Positions 36,401-48,400 of a DNA stretch of 64,000 nt are shown here, piece by piece (the first letter of the stretch is position 1; every line of letters begins with the position of its first letter). Origin of the DNA: Anniella stebbinsi (Eukaryota; Chordata; Lepidosauria; Squamata; Anniellidae); assembly GCA_029215795.1 (NCBI GenBank), contig JARDYH010000002.1, forward strand, positions 361,114,973-361,178,972, read 5' to 3'. A program made the translations under genes and the position numbers. Under the pieces are notes generated by a model, which saw nothing but the letters and a program-made list of their open reading frames with translations, was not told where the DNA came from and searched no databases.

Positions 36401-39400
36401 GGAAGAGCCGTGCTGGATCAGACCAAGGGTCCATCGAATCCAGCGTTCTGTTCACACAGCGGCTGACCAGCTGTTGACTCACAAGCAGGACACAGTGCAA
36501 CAGCACCCTCCTGCCCATGTTCCCCAGCAACTGGTGTATATAGGGTTACTGCCTCTAATACTGGAGGTAGAAGATAGCCGTCAGTGCTAGTAGCCACTAA
36601 TAGCCTTCTCCAGGAACGTGTCCAACTCCCCTTTGAAAGCCATCCAAATTGGTGGCCGTCACTTCATCTTGTGGGAACGAGTTCCATAGTTTAACTGTTC
36701 GAAACATGGAGTTCTTGGGAAGGGGGTCTTGATGGGGCTGGGAGTTGCGGCGGGGTTTGGGCTGCGGACTACGTTTGCTGCATTTTGCTGTGTCGGGGTG
36801 CTAACGATCGTTTTGTATTTTCATTGCCAATTTATGAAAGCCACCTTTCTTCCTTTATTTTTTTTATTCCATTTATATCCCACCTTTTTTCCTCCAAGGA
36901 ACCCAAGGCGGTGTACATAATCCTCTTGCTTCTCTCCATTTTATCCTCACAACACCCACCCTGTGAGGTAGGTTGGGCTGAGAGTCTGTGACTGGCCTAA
37001 AGTCCCCCTGTGAGCTTCCATGGCTGAGTGGGGACTAGAACCCGGATCTCCCGACTCCCAGTCCGACACTTTAGCCACTACACCACACTGGCTCGGAGCT
37101 GGGAAAGATGGCATGCTCTGCATTTTAGCATGCATCAACGTTTTCAGTGAACGAAGCCCGGATCACCGACCGTTCATTGCCGCCTAGCCGTCTCCTACCT
37201 CTCCTCGGCAGTTACCCATCACCTCTCTTCCCCTTGCAGCTGGTGCTCTTCTCCGGCAAGCTGAACACCATTGCCGCCGTGGTCACCATCTTCTTCCTGC
37301 TGGTCTACGCCACCGTGGATTTGGCCTGCCTGGCGCTCGAATGGGCCTCTGCCCCAAACTTCAGGTGCGTCGGGCGTGCACGGAGAGGCGGGGAGGAATG
37401 GCTCTGTGTGAAAAATCACCCGCGAGCTTCCAGATGTGTTGGGCTGCAGCTCCAATCATCCCCGACGGCCCTGCTGGCTTGAGGTGATGGGAATTGTAGT
37501 CCAACACATCTGGAAGGCACCAGCTCGGATAGGGCTGAGCTTTGGCATTCTGGAGGCGATGGGGCAGGTGAGAGGTTTTGTGTGGCTGCGTGGGTAAGGC
37601 GAGCAAAAAAGTTGAGCAGAGTCAGTTAAGGGGAAAGGAGATGTTTGGGCCTTTTTTTATTTAAAAGAACTCTGTTACTGCTACTCTTTCCCCACCGGCC
37701 CACCCATGGGTTCTGACAGCAAGCTATGGACCAGGGATGCAGAAGTTGAGGCCTGCGGGATTCCCACGCCCCCCTTTCCTTTGACCACTGATTGATCATT
37801 TGCTGATTTTTCAGCTTTTGCACGGGTTCTTTCCCACTTCTAAAAGGCTGAAATGCCTTGCCTGCTTAGTTGCTGGCAGCAAGAGCTTTAAGCTAAAGTA
37901 TGCACGTGTCTTGGGTATTTTTGGCCCCATCCACCACAGCAGTGCAGTCCCCAAGAGCTTCCCCAAAAGAGGTTCCCCACCCAAAATGAACCAGGGCCGG
38001 CCCTTCCATTAGGTAGAGTGAAGCAATCGCCCCCAGGCGGGAGGTGCAGGGAGGCAGCAGCAGCAGACCTCTGGCTGTTTTCATGAACTCCCTGGTTGTC
38101 CCCGTCTGTTGGGAGGCCAGAGAATTGTACGGGGGTCAACCTGTCTTGGACCCCTCCAAATGGAGGACGCTATCCCATCGCCAGTGTTGGCTTAAGGTTC
38201 ACTTGCCAATTGGTTCCGCTTCTGTACATAGACTGGCCGATGGGCGCCATCTTGTCTTTTGTCCCAGGCAACAAAACGCCTTGGGCGGGCCCTGGTACAA
38301 ACCAATAAAAAACAAAACAACAGAATATAAAACATTTAACACAGCCCTAAAAGCAAACATCTGCAGCAAGGGGATTTCAGAACGAAACAGAACTGTCATC
38401 ATCTGCCTGTATAAAAGCTTTCCTAAGTACGGACTGGTTTTTCTAAAAAAAAAAAAAAAAAAAAATTTAAACACAGGCAGATCATTTTATAATGCCCCCC
38501 ACAGTGAAATGGCCCCACAGTGTCCAGCATCTTCCAACATTGCCGGCTCTCCACGTGAGCAGGGAGTTTCCCCAGTCTTCCCTGCCAAGAATTCACGGGG
38601 TTCTAGGGTGCACTCGTATCCTGTGTTGGAACACCCTCCCCCTGCCCTGGATGATGTCGGGCCTTCAGCCAGCCCCTGCTTTTCCTTTGATCTTCCCCGT
38701 ATCCCTGAAATGCATTTCCCATCCAGGGGGCGGGGGTGGGTGGGTCATGCAATCTCAGAAACCCCCTGGGTCATGCGCATGTTGCGGAGTAAGTGTGCCC
38801 GCTCAGGGACGTGCGTGTCAAGACTGTTGGGGAGGGGGCGGGCGAATGGGTGGGAGGGATCCCCTCTCCCTCTGCCCCTGCACTTCGCTTGCAGGAAGCA
38901 TCCACCCCTGGGCAAGCAGCTCTGGGAATCCCCTCCCCCCTTTCCCCCACCCCAGCCGTTGCTCCTCTCCGTTCCATGGAGAGAAGGGCCCGGTGATCAA
39001 TTTCTCCCCCGAGCTAATCCCATCAAGCCGAGCACATCGGCCGTGTAATAAGCATTTATGATCCTGTTTAAAAAGCTTTTGCCCTTGAGCGAATACCGTT
39101 TTTAGCCAAGAAGGGGAAAAGGGAAAGGGGGTGGCGGGAAGGGGGGGGGGAGGAAAGACCCCGGCTGCATTCGGCTCTTTGCAGCGGATTTATGAGACTT
39201 GTACCGCTCTGCTCTCCGGGGCGGCTTGCCAGTGGTTTTTATGGAGCACAGTTTACATTAGTGGTAATTAAACTGAAGGGAGCAGGGGATGGTGTGTGTG
39301 TGTGTGGGGGGGGGGGGTTGTGTCTGTGTGTGCGTGTGTACGCATGCCCGGAGTGGCATTCCTGGAACAGCTTCCCCCTTTTTTGTGAGTGTTAACTCTG

Positions 39401-42400
39401 CTGCAGCCCTGAGTGCCAGCAAGGGCCAGACAGGGAAGGCGCATAACGTTTGAAGAGGGGTAAAGGTCTGGCTTGCAAGCGAGGCGAAACCTTGCGATGC
39501 TGGTCTGTTCCGGGGCAGGCTGTGAAGAATGGTTCAGTATGGTTCATTTTGAAGTGAGGAGGAAAGCCGGCTATGGAAGGCACCTATTGGCTAGCATCCG
39601 AGCTGTCACCAACACACCTCCCCCCCCCCCCCCCCCAACACCCTAGTCCCGGTAGGAGTTTTGCAAATATTTTTTGTGGTTATTTCCTATTAAGGCGTGC
39701 TGTTGTTGTCACCCTTGTTGTGTTGTTAAGTGGGTGCCCTGTCTAAATCTTGACAAATGAACCGGCGTTCAAGTTGCTATTTTGCATGCATTTCAGGCAA
39801 GTTTTAAGGATAGTCTCGCGCCATAGGCGAAGGACGTGGTGTGGATACTGTCAAAAGCATAATGTGCGTCTTCACACGGGGAATGTTGTCTGTGTGACAA
39901 AAAAAACGCTAGGTGCTAAGGACTCCTGGGAGATGAACGTTCTGTTTCCCACTCTGCCACAGAGTTCTCTTAGGGCCTTGGCCAAGTCATCAGCTGGGGG
40001 TTGGTGGGTAACATCAGTGGTAGCATCTCCTTTGGGAAATGCTGTGCTTTTTCGCTTTTGATCTCTGCGTTGCTGTATGAGTTGATCTTGTGCTGTAATC
40101 CCAAGATCATGAAGTCTCCAGGATTTCCTTCCTTCCCTCCCCCATCCTGGAACACTTTCTTCTGATTTATGCATTAGTTACTCTGGAACAACAGCCCGTT
40201 CTTTGCGTGCTTAGTCAGCATTGCTTCAGACTTTTTTTAATGCTCGTTTTCACACTGAAAAGATAAATGGGAGGCGAAGCCATGCTCGAATTTACAGAGG
40301 ATGGTGGGGGCAAGCCCCCTCAGCTACTGATTTTACAAGACCGTTTTGGGGAGGGACATGATTTGGCTAAAATTCGGAGCGTTGAGGGGTTGTGGATTTC
40401 GTGGAGAGCCCCCTGTGTCGCACCCCCCCCGCCCCACATGAATCAAGCCCTGCAGTGAAACTTCTCTGTCGTTTCTTGCCTCTCACCCCTCTGCCTCCTT
40501 GACCATCAAAAGCCAAATTGGGGCAGGGATGTGTTGGTCCGTAGCTCCCTTGATAGAACGCATGCTTTGCATGTAGAAGGATCTGCCCTGACATCTCCAC
40601 CTAAAAGGCTCTTGGGTAGCATGGGAGCAACCTTTGCCGGAGACCTAAGTGAGCCAGCACCAGTCCAGGTAGCCAAGATGAACAAAGAGACCTGGACGGA
40701 ACGGGCTTCCTGTGATGGTAGTTAAGAGGGCTGGCAAAGGCTTCTTGTCTGACATAAATGTCCTGATTGTTAGAGCAGTACGACAAGGGAACCAGTGACC
40801 TAGGGAGGCTGTGGGCTTTCCTACATTAGGGGCATTCAAGAGGCAGCTGGACAACCATCTGTCAGGGATGCTTAAAGGTGGATTCCTGCCTTGAGCAGAG
40901 GGTTGGACTCCATGGCCTTAGAGGCCCCTTCCAACTCTACTATTCTATGAAACCTCGAAGAGGTGTTTCCACCCAACGTTGGGAGAGATGGAGCAATGGT
41001 CAAACTTAGAGGAAGACAGCTGTGAGTTATATGCCAGCCTTCCCCAACTGGTTGCCCTCCAGATGTGCTGGTTTTCAACTCCAGCCAACATGGGCATTGG
41101 TTGAGGAAAGTTGTATTATACAGACATTTGAGCCCCACCGGGGATGTATCAAAATTGCGGAGGTCTTGCCCGGCGCACTAGAGCCCTGAAATCTGCTCAG
41201 GTGTGTAGTCGAAGCTGCTTGGATGGCAAGAAACAAAATCACTTCTCTGCAAATGGGATATTTGTACATCTCTCCCTCGAACTGTGGGGGCTCGAAAGCA
41301 GATCCCGGCTGGCCAAGGCATTTCCCAGTCCCCAAGAAAGCTAAAATTTAGTAAGTGTGTCGTCGGAGACCGATGGAGGCTGGTGGCTCCGAAATCAGTG
41401 GGTTGGTGAATCCGTTCCCGGTTTCAGTCAGACCCAGTCAGAACAAAGGAGGTGTCAGACCCACTCAGAAGCACCTTGGATAGCTCCTTTAGAGTTCTGC
41501 CTGAATCCCGGAGCGGATTCTCCGCCCCACTAATATCGGAGCCGCCAGCTTCCACTGCTCCGATGGCAAGAAAAGTCCACAGTGAACCAGTTATCGGGTG
41601 AGTGAGCTGGGCGAAGTGAAAGACCTCTGCTTGAGATCCCTGGGAGCTGGTCCAGATCAGAGCAGGCAAAACCGGGCCTGGCAGAACAGCGGTGTGACCT
41701 GGCCTGCTTGAAGCCACAGGGTTGCGACCACTGATATGGGAGGCTGTGTGTATTCACTGATCTGTTGGTGCAAGTAGAAGGCTCGAATTGCGCTCATGGG
41801 CACATGATGTACTCTCTGTCCCTTCCTCCCGCTTGCTATTTTTTTTAATGCTATCCCATCGCTATTGGAGGGCAATGAGGGTCACACAATGAAATTAATT
41901 GCTACTGAGAGAATAAATTACAGAAGCCCCCCTCTCTCATGAGTTTCTCCCTCCTTCTCCGGGATTTCGGAGACTACAGAGCAAATTTTGTGGGTTATGG
42001 GGAGAAGGAGGAGGAGGAGGAGGATGATGGTAATAATAATAATAATTTATTTATTTATTTCCCGGCTCTCCCTTTGGATCGAGGTGGGGAACAACATTAG
42101 TACAACAATACAATATAAATCAAATGCAATAAAATTAATTAAAAGTGAATATAAAACCAGTACAATATCAAAATAACAATCAATCAAGACATCTTAAAAT
42201 ACTTGGTTTAAAATTCATCTGGGTAGGCCTGCCGGAAGAAGCTAGTCTCTATAGCTGCCTTAAACTCGGAGAGAGAGTTCAGTTGACCAGTCTCCTCCAG
42301 CAGGCCATTCCAGAGTCTGGAGCCGACAGAAGAAAAGGTCCTCTGGGTAACGGTTGTCAGCCTAGTTTTGGCTGACTGGAGTAAGTTCTCCCCAGAGGAC

Positions 42401-45400
42401 CTGAGCGTGTGGGGCGGATTGTACGGGGGAAGGCAACCCTGCAGGTAACCTGGACCCAAACCATGTAGGGTGATGCTCCATGGGTGTAGCTGGAGAGAGG
42501 GAGGGGGCAGGGATTGGGTGATTCCACATTCCATAGCAGACGCTCCTGGTCCGTCCCCTCCTCTGGGTCATTGCGCAGATCGGAATCTGCACTCCCGGTA
42601 AGGCTTTTTCTGGAGGCGGACTCCCCTTGTTCATTTCTCTGTTTTAATTCTTTCCCTTACACGCACAGGCGGTTTCCTCTATTAGGAAGAGCTCCTGTTG
42701 CATACGTTAAAAACGGAGCTGCAGTTCCACCTGAGTGATTGCATGGGAGGGGAAACACATGGTTCTTCTTCGTGGTCTCTGTGCATTCACACATACGGGC
42801 TTGCGCCGGCGCCGAGCCCAATTCGGAAAACTTCTATAGCTAGCTAGATTTTAGGTGGGAACCCCTCCCCCACAGTCCTATTGCACATGCTCCGGGTTCC
42901 CACTTACCATGGAAGGGGAAACACATGGCTGCCACTTGAAGCCCCTCCCCCAAAAGCCCCTCCCCCTGCAATCATCGGACCCCTTTCTCCATGCGGAAAG
43001 AGGGAATTGGTCGGTGCCTCTCCGTGCACGGAGAAAGGGACTAGCTTTCCCTGCTCGGTGCAAGAGAAAGGCCCTCTCTGTGTGACCTTGGAGGGGTCTC
43101 TCTCGGCGTGAGGCCTCTTCACATGCCCTTGCGCCCTTCTGCTGCGGCTGCTGCCTGATTTGCGTCCCCGCAGGTTAATAATCCCACTAAAAAGACGTGT
43201 TCGCATCGTCGTTCTTTAAACACCCCGGGAGGAGAATCGGAAAGATGTGGGCTTTTAAGTTTAATGCGCAACTTCTATTATCTCTCTAAAGAGCTGAATT
43301 GATGGTAAGATTTGGATGGCGTGCCACCTGGAGAGTCTCCCTCGAACGCGAGTTTTAAGACAAGAAAACGGCGGGGAGGTGAAGGAGGTCAGGGCACGTG
43401 TTGCGAAGGAGGCAGGGCCGTGGTTGCGTTTCTTTATTAAGAATGTGCAGGGAGGCTTCAGGGTTAAAAGGCAATCCCTAGGCCCCGTTGAACCCCGTTT
43501 TCTCCCCCTTTAGGAAGTAGCCTCTGCCCCAGACGTCACCCCATTGATACCCCCCTTCCCCATCGCTCGCTTCAAACGGCAATTCCACCCCTCCACTTTT
43601 CTCTCTCTCTCTCAACCCTCCTTTTCCCTTCCTGCCGCGGAGGTCTCCGGCGCACACGAAATAAAAAGGCATTTTAATTACCTTTCAGCAAAAATAACAA
43701 TTAGAGAAAATCACAGCTTGCGGTCTCCCTGCCCCCGGCTGGCTAATCGCACTCCAGCGCGGAGTGCAGAATTGGAGTGGGGGGGGGGATGAGGAGGGAG
43801 AAGGAGGGGCGGAGGGGAACGCGAGGCCATCCCACCCACGCACCCACGCCGCGCCCGCATTTCGCAAGCCGGTCCATTGCCCGCCGCCGACAGGTCCTTT
43901 CACCTGGATAATCGATTCCTTGCACACGCCTGCACACGCGCCCACGGGTTTGTTTTTTTGGCAGGTGCTCAGCCTTGAGAGCGAGACCTGGCTCAGAACC
44001 GAGGTGACTCCTCTCCTAAATGGCCACCTTTCACACACACCCTCCCCCCGGCCCTGTCTCCGCCGTAGCTCCTTTTTCCTTTCCGTCCCGAATGAAAAAG
44101 AATGTGCGTCAGGGTGGATGGGGGGAAATCGGTACCAAAAAGTCAAACCGGGCCTGCTCAGAGTTTCCCTGTTTTCCCCCCAAACACCTGAGTGGATTCC
44201 CTGCTGCCCTAAAGACTCACGGGGGTCGCAGAGTGCCCTAACTAAGACAAGAGTCCCCTTGGGTTTGACAGGTGCGAGTGACCCATCCAGACTTCCATGT
44301 CAGGGGCTGCTTTCGACCAGGGATGGGCAATGTGCCGGTCCCCAGACTCCCTTCGGGGGCCGCACTGCTGGCTGCAGTGACAAAGGAACACAGTGACAAT
44401 CTGCTGGGGAGACTCGAATGGGTCATATTTGACTTGAAGGCAAGCTAAACGGGCAGGTCTCTGGAGTTGGGTCACGCAAGACAGGGATGTTGCTTGGGGA
44501 GGAGGAGGCTGAGGATGGAGAAGGAGAGCAAAAGGAAAACCTCCCTCTTTCCTCCTTCTCCTTCTTCATCTGTGTGGGGGTGGGATGTAGAAGCAGGAAG
44601 GCCCCGGCTCTTCACCCCTGCCACGCCCCGTGGTCAAAGTGAGCGGCTGACTTTTGCTTTTACGGGAGAAAGACAAAGGGGGCGCGTTGGCTGTGGGGCT
44701 AAGCCAGCCTTTCCCCCAACCAGGCGCCCTCCAGATGCGTTGGACTACAACTCCCATCATTCCCAGCCGGGAATGATGGGAGTTGCAGTCCAACGCATCT
44801 GGAGGGCGCCAGGTTGGGGGAAAGGCTGCTAACGGCCACGTTGGCTTGGAAAGATAGGCGTTGTAGTCCAACACCGCTGCAGGGCGCCAAGTTGGGGGAA
44901 GGCCACCAACGGCCCTGCTGGTTGGGAATGATGGGAGTTGCAATCCAACACAGCTGGTGGGGGTACCATGTTGGAGAAGGGCTGGGCTCAGCCACCTCTC
45001 TGGTGCCCCCATGTCCACCTCCAGTTCTGAACGGAGCCCGGTCCCCTCTGCATCTCTCCGTCCTGGTGTTCTTGTCCCTCCGTCATGCTAGCAGCGTATG
45101 ACGGGATGCTGGGAGCTCGCTTTTTAATCTATACATAGCTAGAGGCTGGCGCGTGGCCCAACATTACAGCATCTTGCAGAGTTGCCCGGAGAAGCTCCAT
45201 CCGTCACGATCCTCTCCGCCTCCCCTCCGCCTGCCCATGGGCTTCCCTCCCGGGGCAGCTGGACCCTCCCCAGAGCATCAGGGGATGGAGCAGTTTGGGC
45301 TTGGTGCCTGATGAGGCCGTATCGCCTGCCCTGGCATATTCAGTTCTCTCTTTATCCGCGCATGGAAAGAAGGGAGGTTCAGGGATTTGCTGTTGGGGCC

Positions 45401-48400
45401 ATAACTGCTCCTGGTGATTCCAGTTTTGTGGGCTGAGATCAGAGGCATTGCTGTCCCCCGACAGTCTTGCTGGTCGCTGCCCGGCTCCTTTGTCCCTTTA
45501 ACAGGAGCCATTGAGGCACCATCCCACCTCCCGTCTCTCCGTCACGTTGGAGTGTAACAGGACCCTGGTGAGTGGCTTTTCCGTAGCTTGCTGGAGCACT
45601 GAAACACTGTTCTGTGACTCTCGTGAGAACATCAGAAGAGCCCTGCTGGATCGGACCAAGGGGTTCATCTCGTCCAGCACTCCGTTCACACGGCGGCCGG
45701 CCAGTTGCTTGTGGGGAAACCCACGAGTAGGACAGGCGTGCAATATCAAATGTGCAATGGTGAAGGAGAGCCATGGCCTCCCGGGTGCCTTCAACAGGGA
45801 GATGTTCAATAGGGTGCATTATTCCAGTTTTACAGTCGGAGTCTGGGAGGCGCTGAAAGAGGATGGCTTGCTAAAGCCATCCAGTGAGAGTCGTGGCTGA
45901 GGCGGGATTTGAAACCAAACCTCAAAGAGCCAATGTGGTGTAGTGGTTAGAGTGCTGAACTGGGACTCAGGAGACCCGGGTTCTATTCCCCACTCAGGCC
46001 ATGAAGCTCACTGGGTGACTTTGGGCCAGTCACTGACTCTCAGCCCAGCCTACCTCACAAGGTTGTTGTGAGGATAAAATGGAGAGAAGGGGGACAATGT
46101 AAGCCGCCTTGGATTCCTTGCAAGAGGGGAAAAGATGCGATATAAAAGTAATAATACAAAGTCCAACCGATATCTATCATGGCTTTTTTGTCTCCATAAA
46201 GTTATACGGTACCTGACAACAATCCTCCCTCTTTCCCCCGGCAAGTGGTCAGCATTTACTTGAGGTTGCTGTCCCACAGTCCTTTGTGGCTCCTTGGAAT
46301 TTCCCACAATGCTCTGTGCTCAGGGATACTGAACACCGGCAGACAGTGGCGAGAGGCAGGGAAGGATGACGTTGGTGGCTCCAAAAGATGAGCTGCTTGT
46401 GCGAACACAGATGTCTTGCGCCTCGAGTTGTACCTGCACCCAAGAGGTGCTCACCGTAATTCTGGCGTTGGAGAAGTGCCTGGCTCCGTCCATTCTGGAG
46501 CTGGACTGTGAGCCGAGACGGGGCTCGAAGCTAGGCCCGGAGGGTGAATTTCCCCTGCGCGGGTCGATGGAGCGGGAAAGGACTGGGGAAGAGGCAGAAG
46601 GCCAGGTTTCTGGTATTTTTTCCAGGTTTGGCCAATCCAAAGGCTCCGCCCTGCCTGCCAATCACAGGGGCCGATGTTAACGCACCTTTTGTGCACCTGA
46701 AATCGCTGCGTCCTGAGAGTACACAGTCTGTCAGAGTCCAGCCCCAAAGACTTCCTTTCCAGGTTCAGCCCCCCCCCCCCCCCAGGCCGCTGGTCCAGGC
46801 CTCTGACCAGAAGTAGGGATACTCAGGCTCATGTGCCCAATCCGGCCTTCCTGGGGTCCCAATCCGGAACCAGGTGCCTGCCCCGGTCAGCCAGCCGCTC
46901 CTCCATGCAAGCTGCTCCGTTTCTCTGCTGCTTTCATCTTGTGATAATGGGGTTGGGGGGGGGGTAGCATGGAAATGAGTGAAGCCAGCATGCTGTGCAG
47001 GTGGAAACCAGCGAGTCAAAGCTCAGGCGATGACGGGCCACCAAAGTGGATCAAGGGGCAGGCCGTTTATTTTAGGCTGGTGCCTCCGAGCCTCCAAATC
47101 TGCTTTTGTTTCATGGTGGTGGGGGGAAATCCCTCTTTCTGATTGACTGTGTTCTGCTGGCTCCTAATGAAGCAGTCAGGCAAAAGAGAATCTTAAATGC
47201 ATTGTTTTGAACTCTTAGGATTTGGAAGCAATCTTGAGATTTAAGTGTTTGTGTTGGGGGGGGGGGTGTTGTGTTTTGCCCGTGACTTGTAGTTCTTCAG
47301 GTTTGACGGGGTGGGTGGGAGAAGGGAAGCGCGATCCGCGGCTCTTCCAGGTGGCACCCCCGGCCCTGTAGAATCAGGGCAGGTCCTTCTTCCACGCAAG
47401 GTTGCCAGCGCCTCGCCCCCACCCATGGAATGGATCCAGGCAGAAGGAGGCTGGGGGGGAGAGACTCGTTCATGTTGCCAAGTAAGCCTGGAGCCATTAT
47501 CCCAGCTGGATGCATTAGCGCTGAGAACTGGGGGGGGGGGATGGCCCGGGGGGGGCAGTGGGGGAGAGACGATTTTGCTGCCTGAGATAGTAATTGAAGC
47601 TGTTCTGCCCAGCTAATGGCTGTTATGATTAAGTTCTATTATGGAGCCCGCGCACAGGAGCGGGTGGGTGGCGTTTTTTGTTGGGGAACGCGACGGGGAA
47701 GGGGGGGAATTGACAGCCTTTCAGATGGAGCGACGGAGCCTGCTGCTCCTCGGCCACGCACTCCCCCCCCCCCCCGGAAAGATCTTAATAGCAGCCCACA
47801 TAATAACCCATGAGTAGTAAGAAAAGAGCAAGTTCCCGGGCGGGGCGGGAGAATTTGCTGGGAGGCTGCATCTCCCCTTCCCCTCTGCAAGGACACCCTA
47901 ATCAACTTACAGATTCTCTGGCCGTGTGCCCCTCTCCCCACCCCCTTTTTCCCCCCTCCATGCCACCGTGACTTTGGCCCAGTTTACGCCAGGCGGGGCT
48001 GTCCCACCTCTCTCAGTCCTCTGGCCCGAATCCCGTTTCAGAGAAGTTCTCGGGGGACCACATTCCAATGTCGGGAGTAGCCAACGGCAAAAGGCGAGGA
48101 GCAAAAACGCCATCCCAGTGAAGCTTCGAGAACTTCCTGCCCAGGACCAAACCTTGAGAGAGTCATTCCAGCCGCGCAGAATGGCAGAAAAGCCGCACAA
48201 AGGTCGCAAAACGATCCGCATCGGGGGTAGGACCTCGGCGTGGCCATCTGGGGAACCTAAGCAGGCTGGATTTGGCCCACGGGCTTGACGTTCAACACCC
48301 CTGATGAAAACCTAAGCACAAGGCCAATCGAGAGACCTGCGTCGCCTTTACCATTCGCGGTGCAATAAGCTCTTTGCAGGGCTATCGCAAACTGGTTCCC

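Larger units (their letters stand above)
21433..37239. other. Intron g-h (15.8 kb)
   Basis: A mixture of LINE 3' ends, SINEs and MITEs with unique GC-rich islands at 25340-29340 and 30500-32100. Blocks at 26930-27180 and 28990-29180 are AT-rich with clustered homeobox-type motifs. No second gene is supported in either strand. Confidence 0.6.

Noticed and set aside
38044..39048. 334-codon plus-strand ORF
   Set aside because: It runs through LINE UTR debris and an A-run (poly-Lys), overlaps other frames of similar length in GC-rich DNA, and has no recognisable domain. The length is explained by low stop-codon density.
45945..46020. Possible tRNA gene
   Set aside because: It is the head of a full-length tRNA-derived SINE; other copies share the non-tRNA body.
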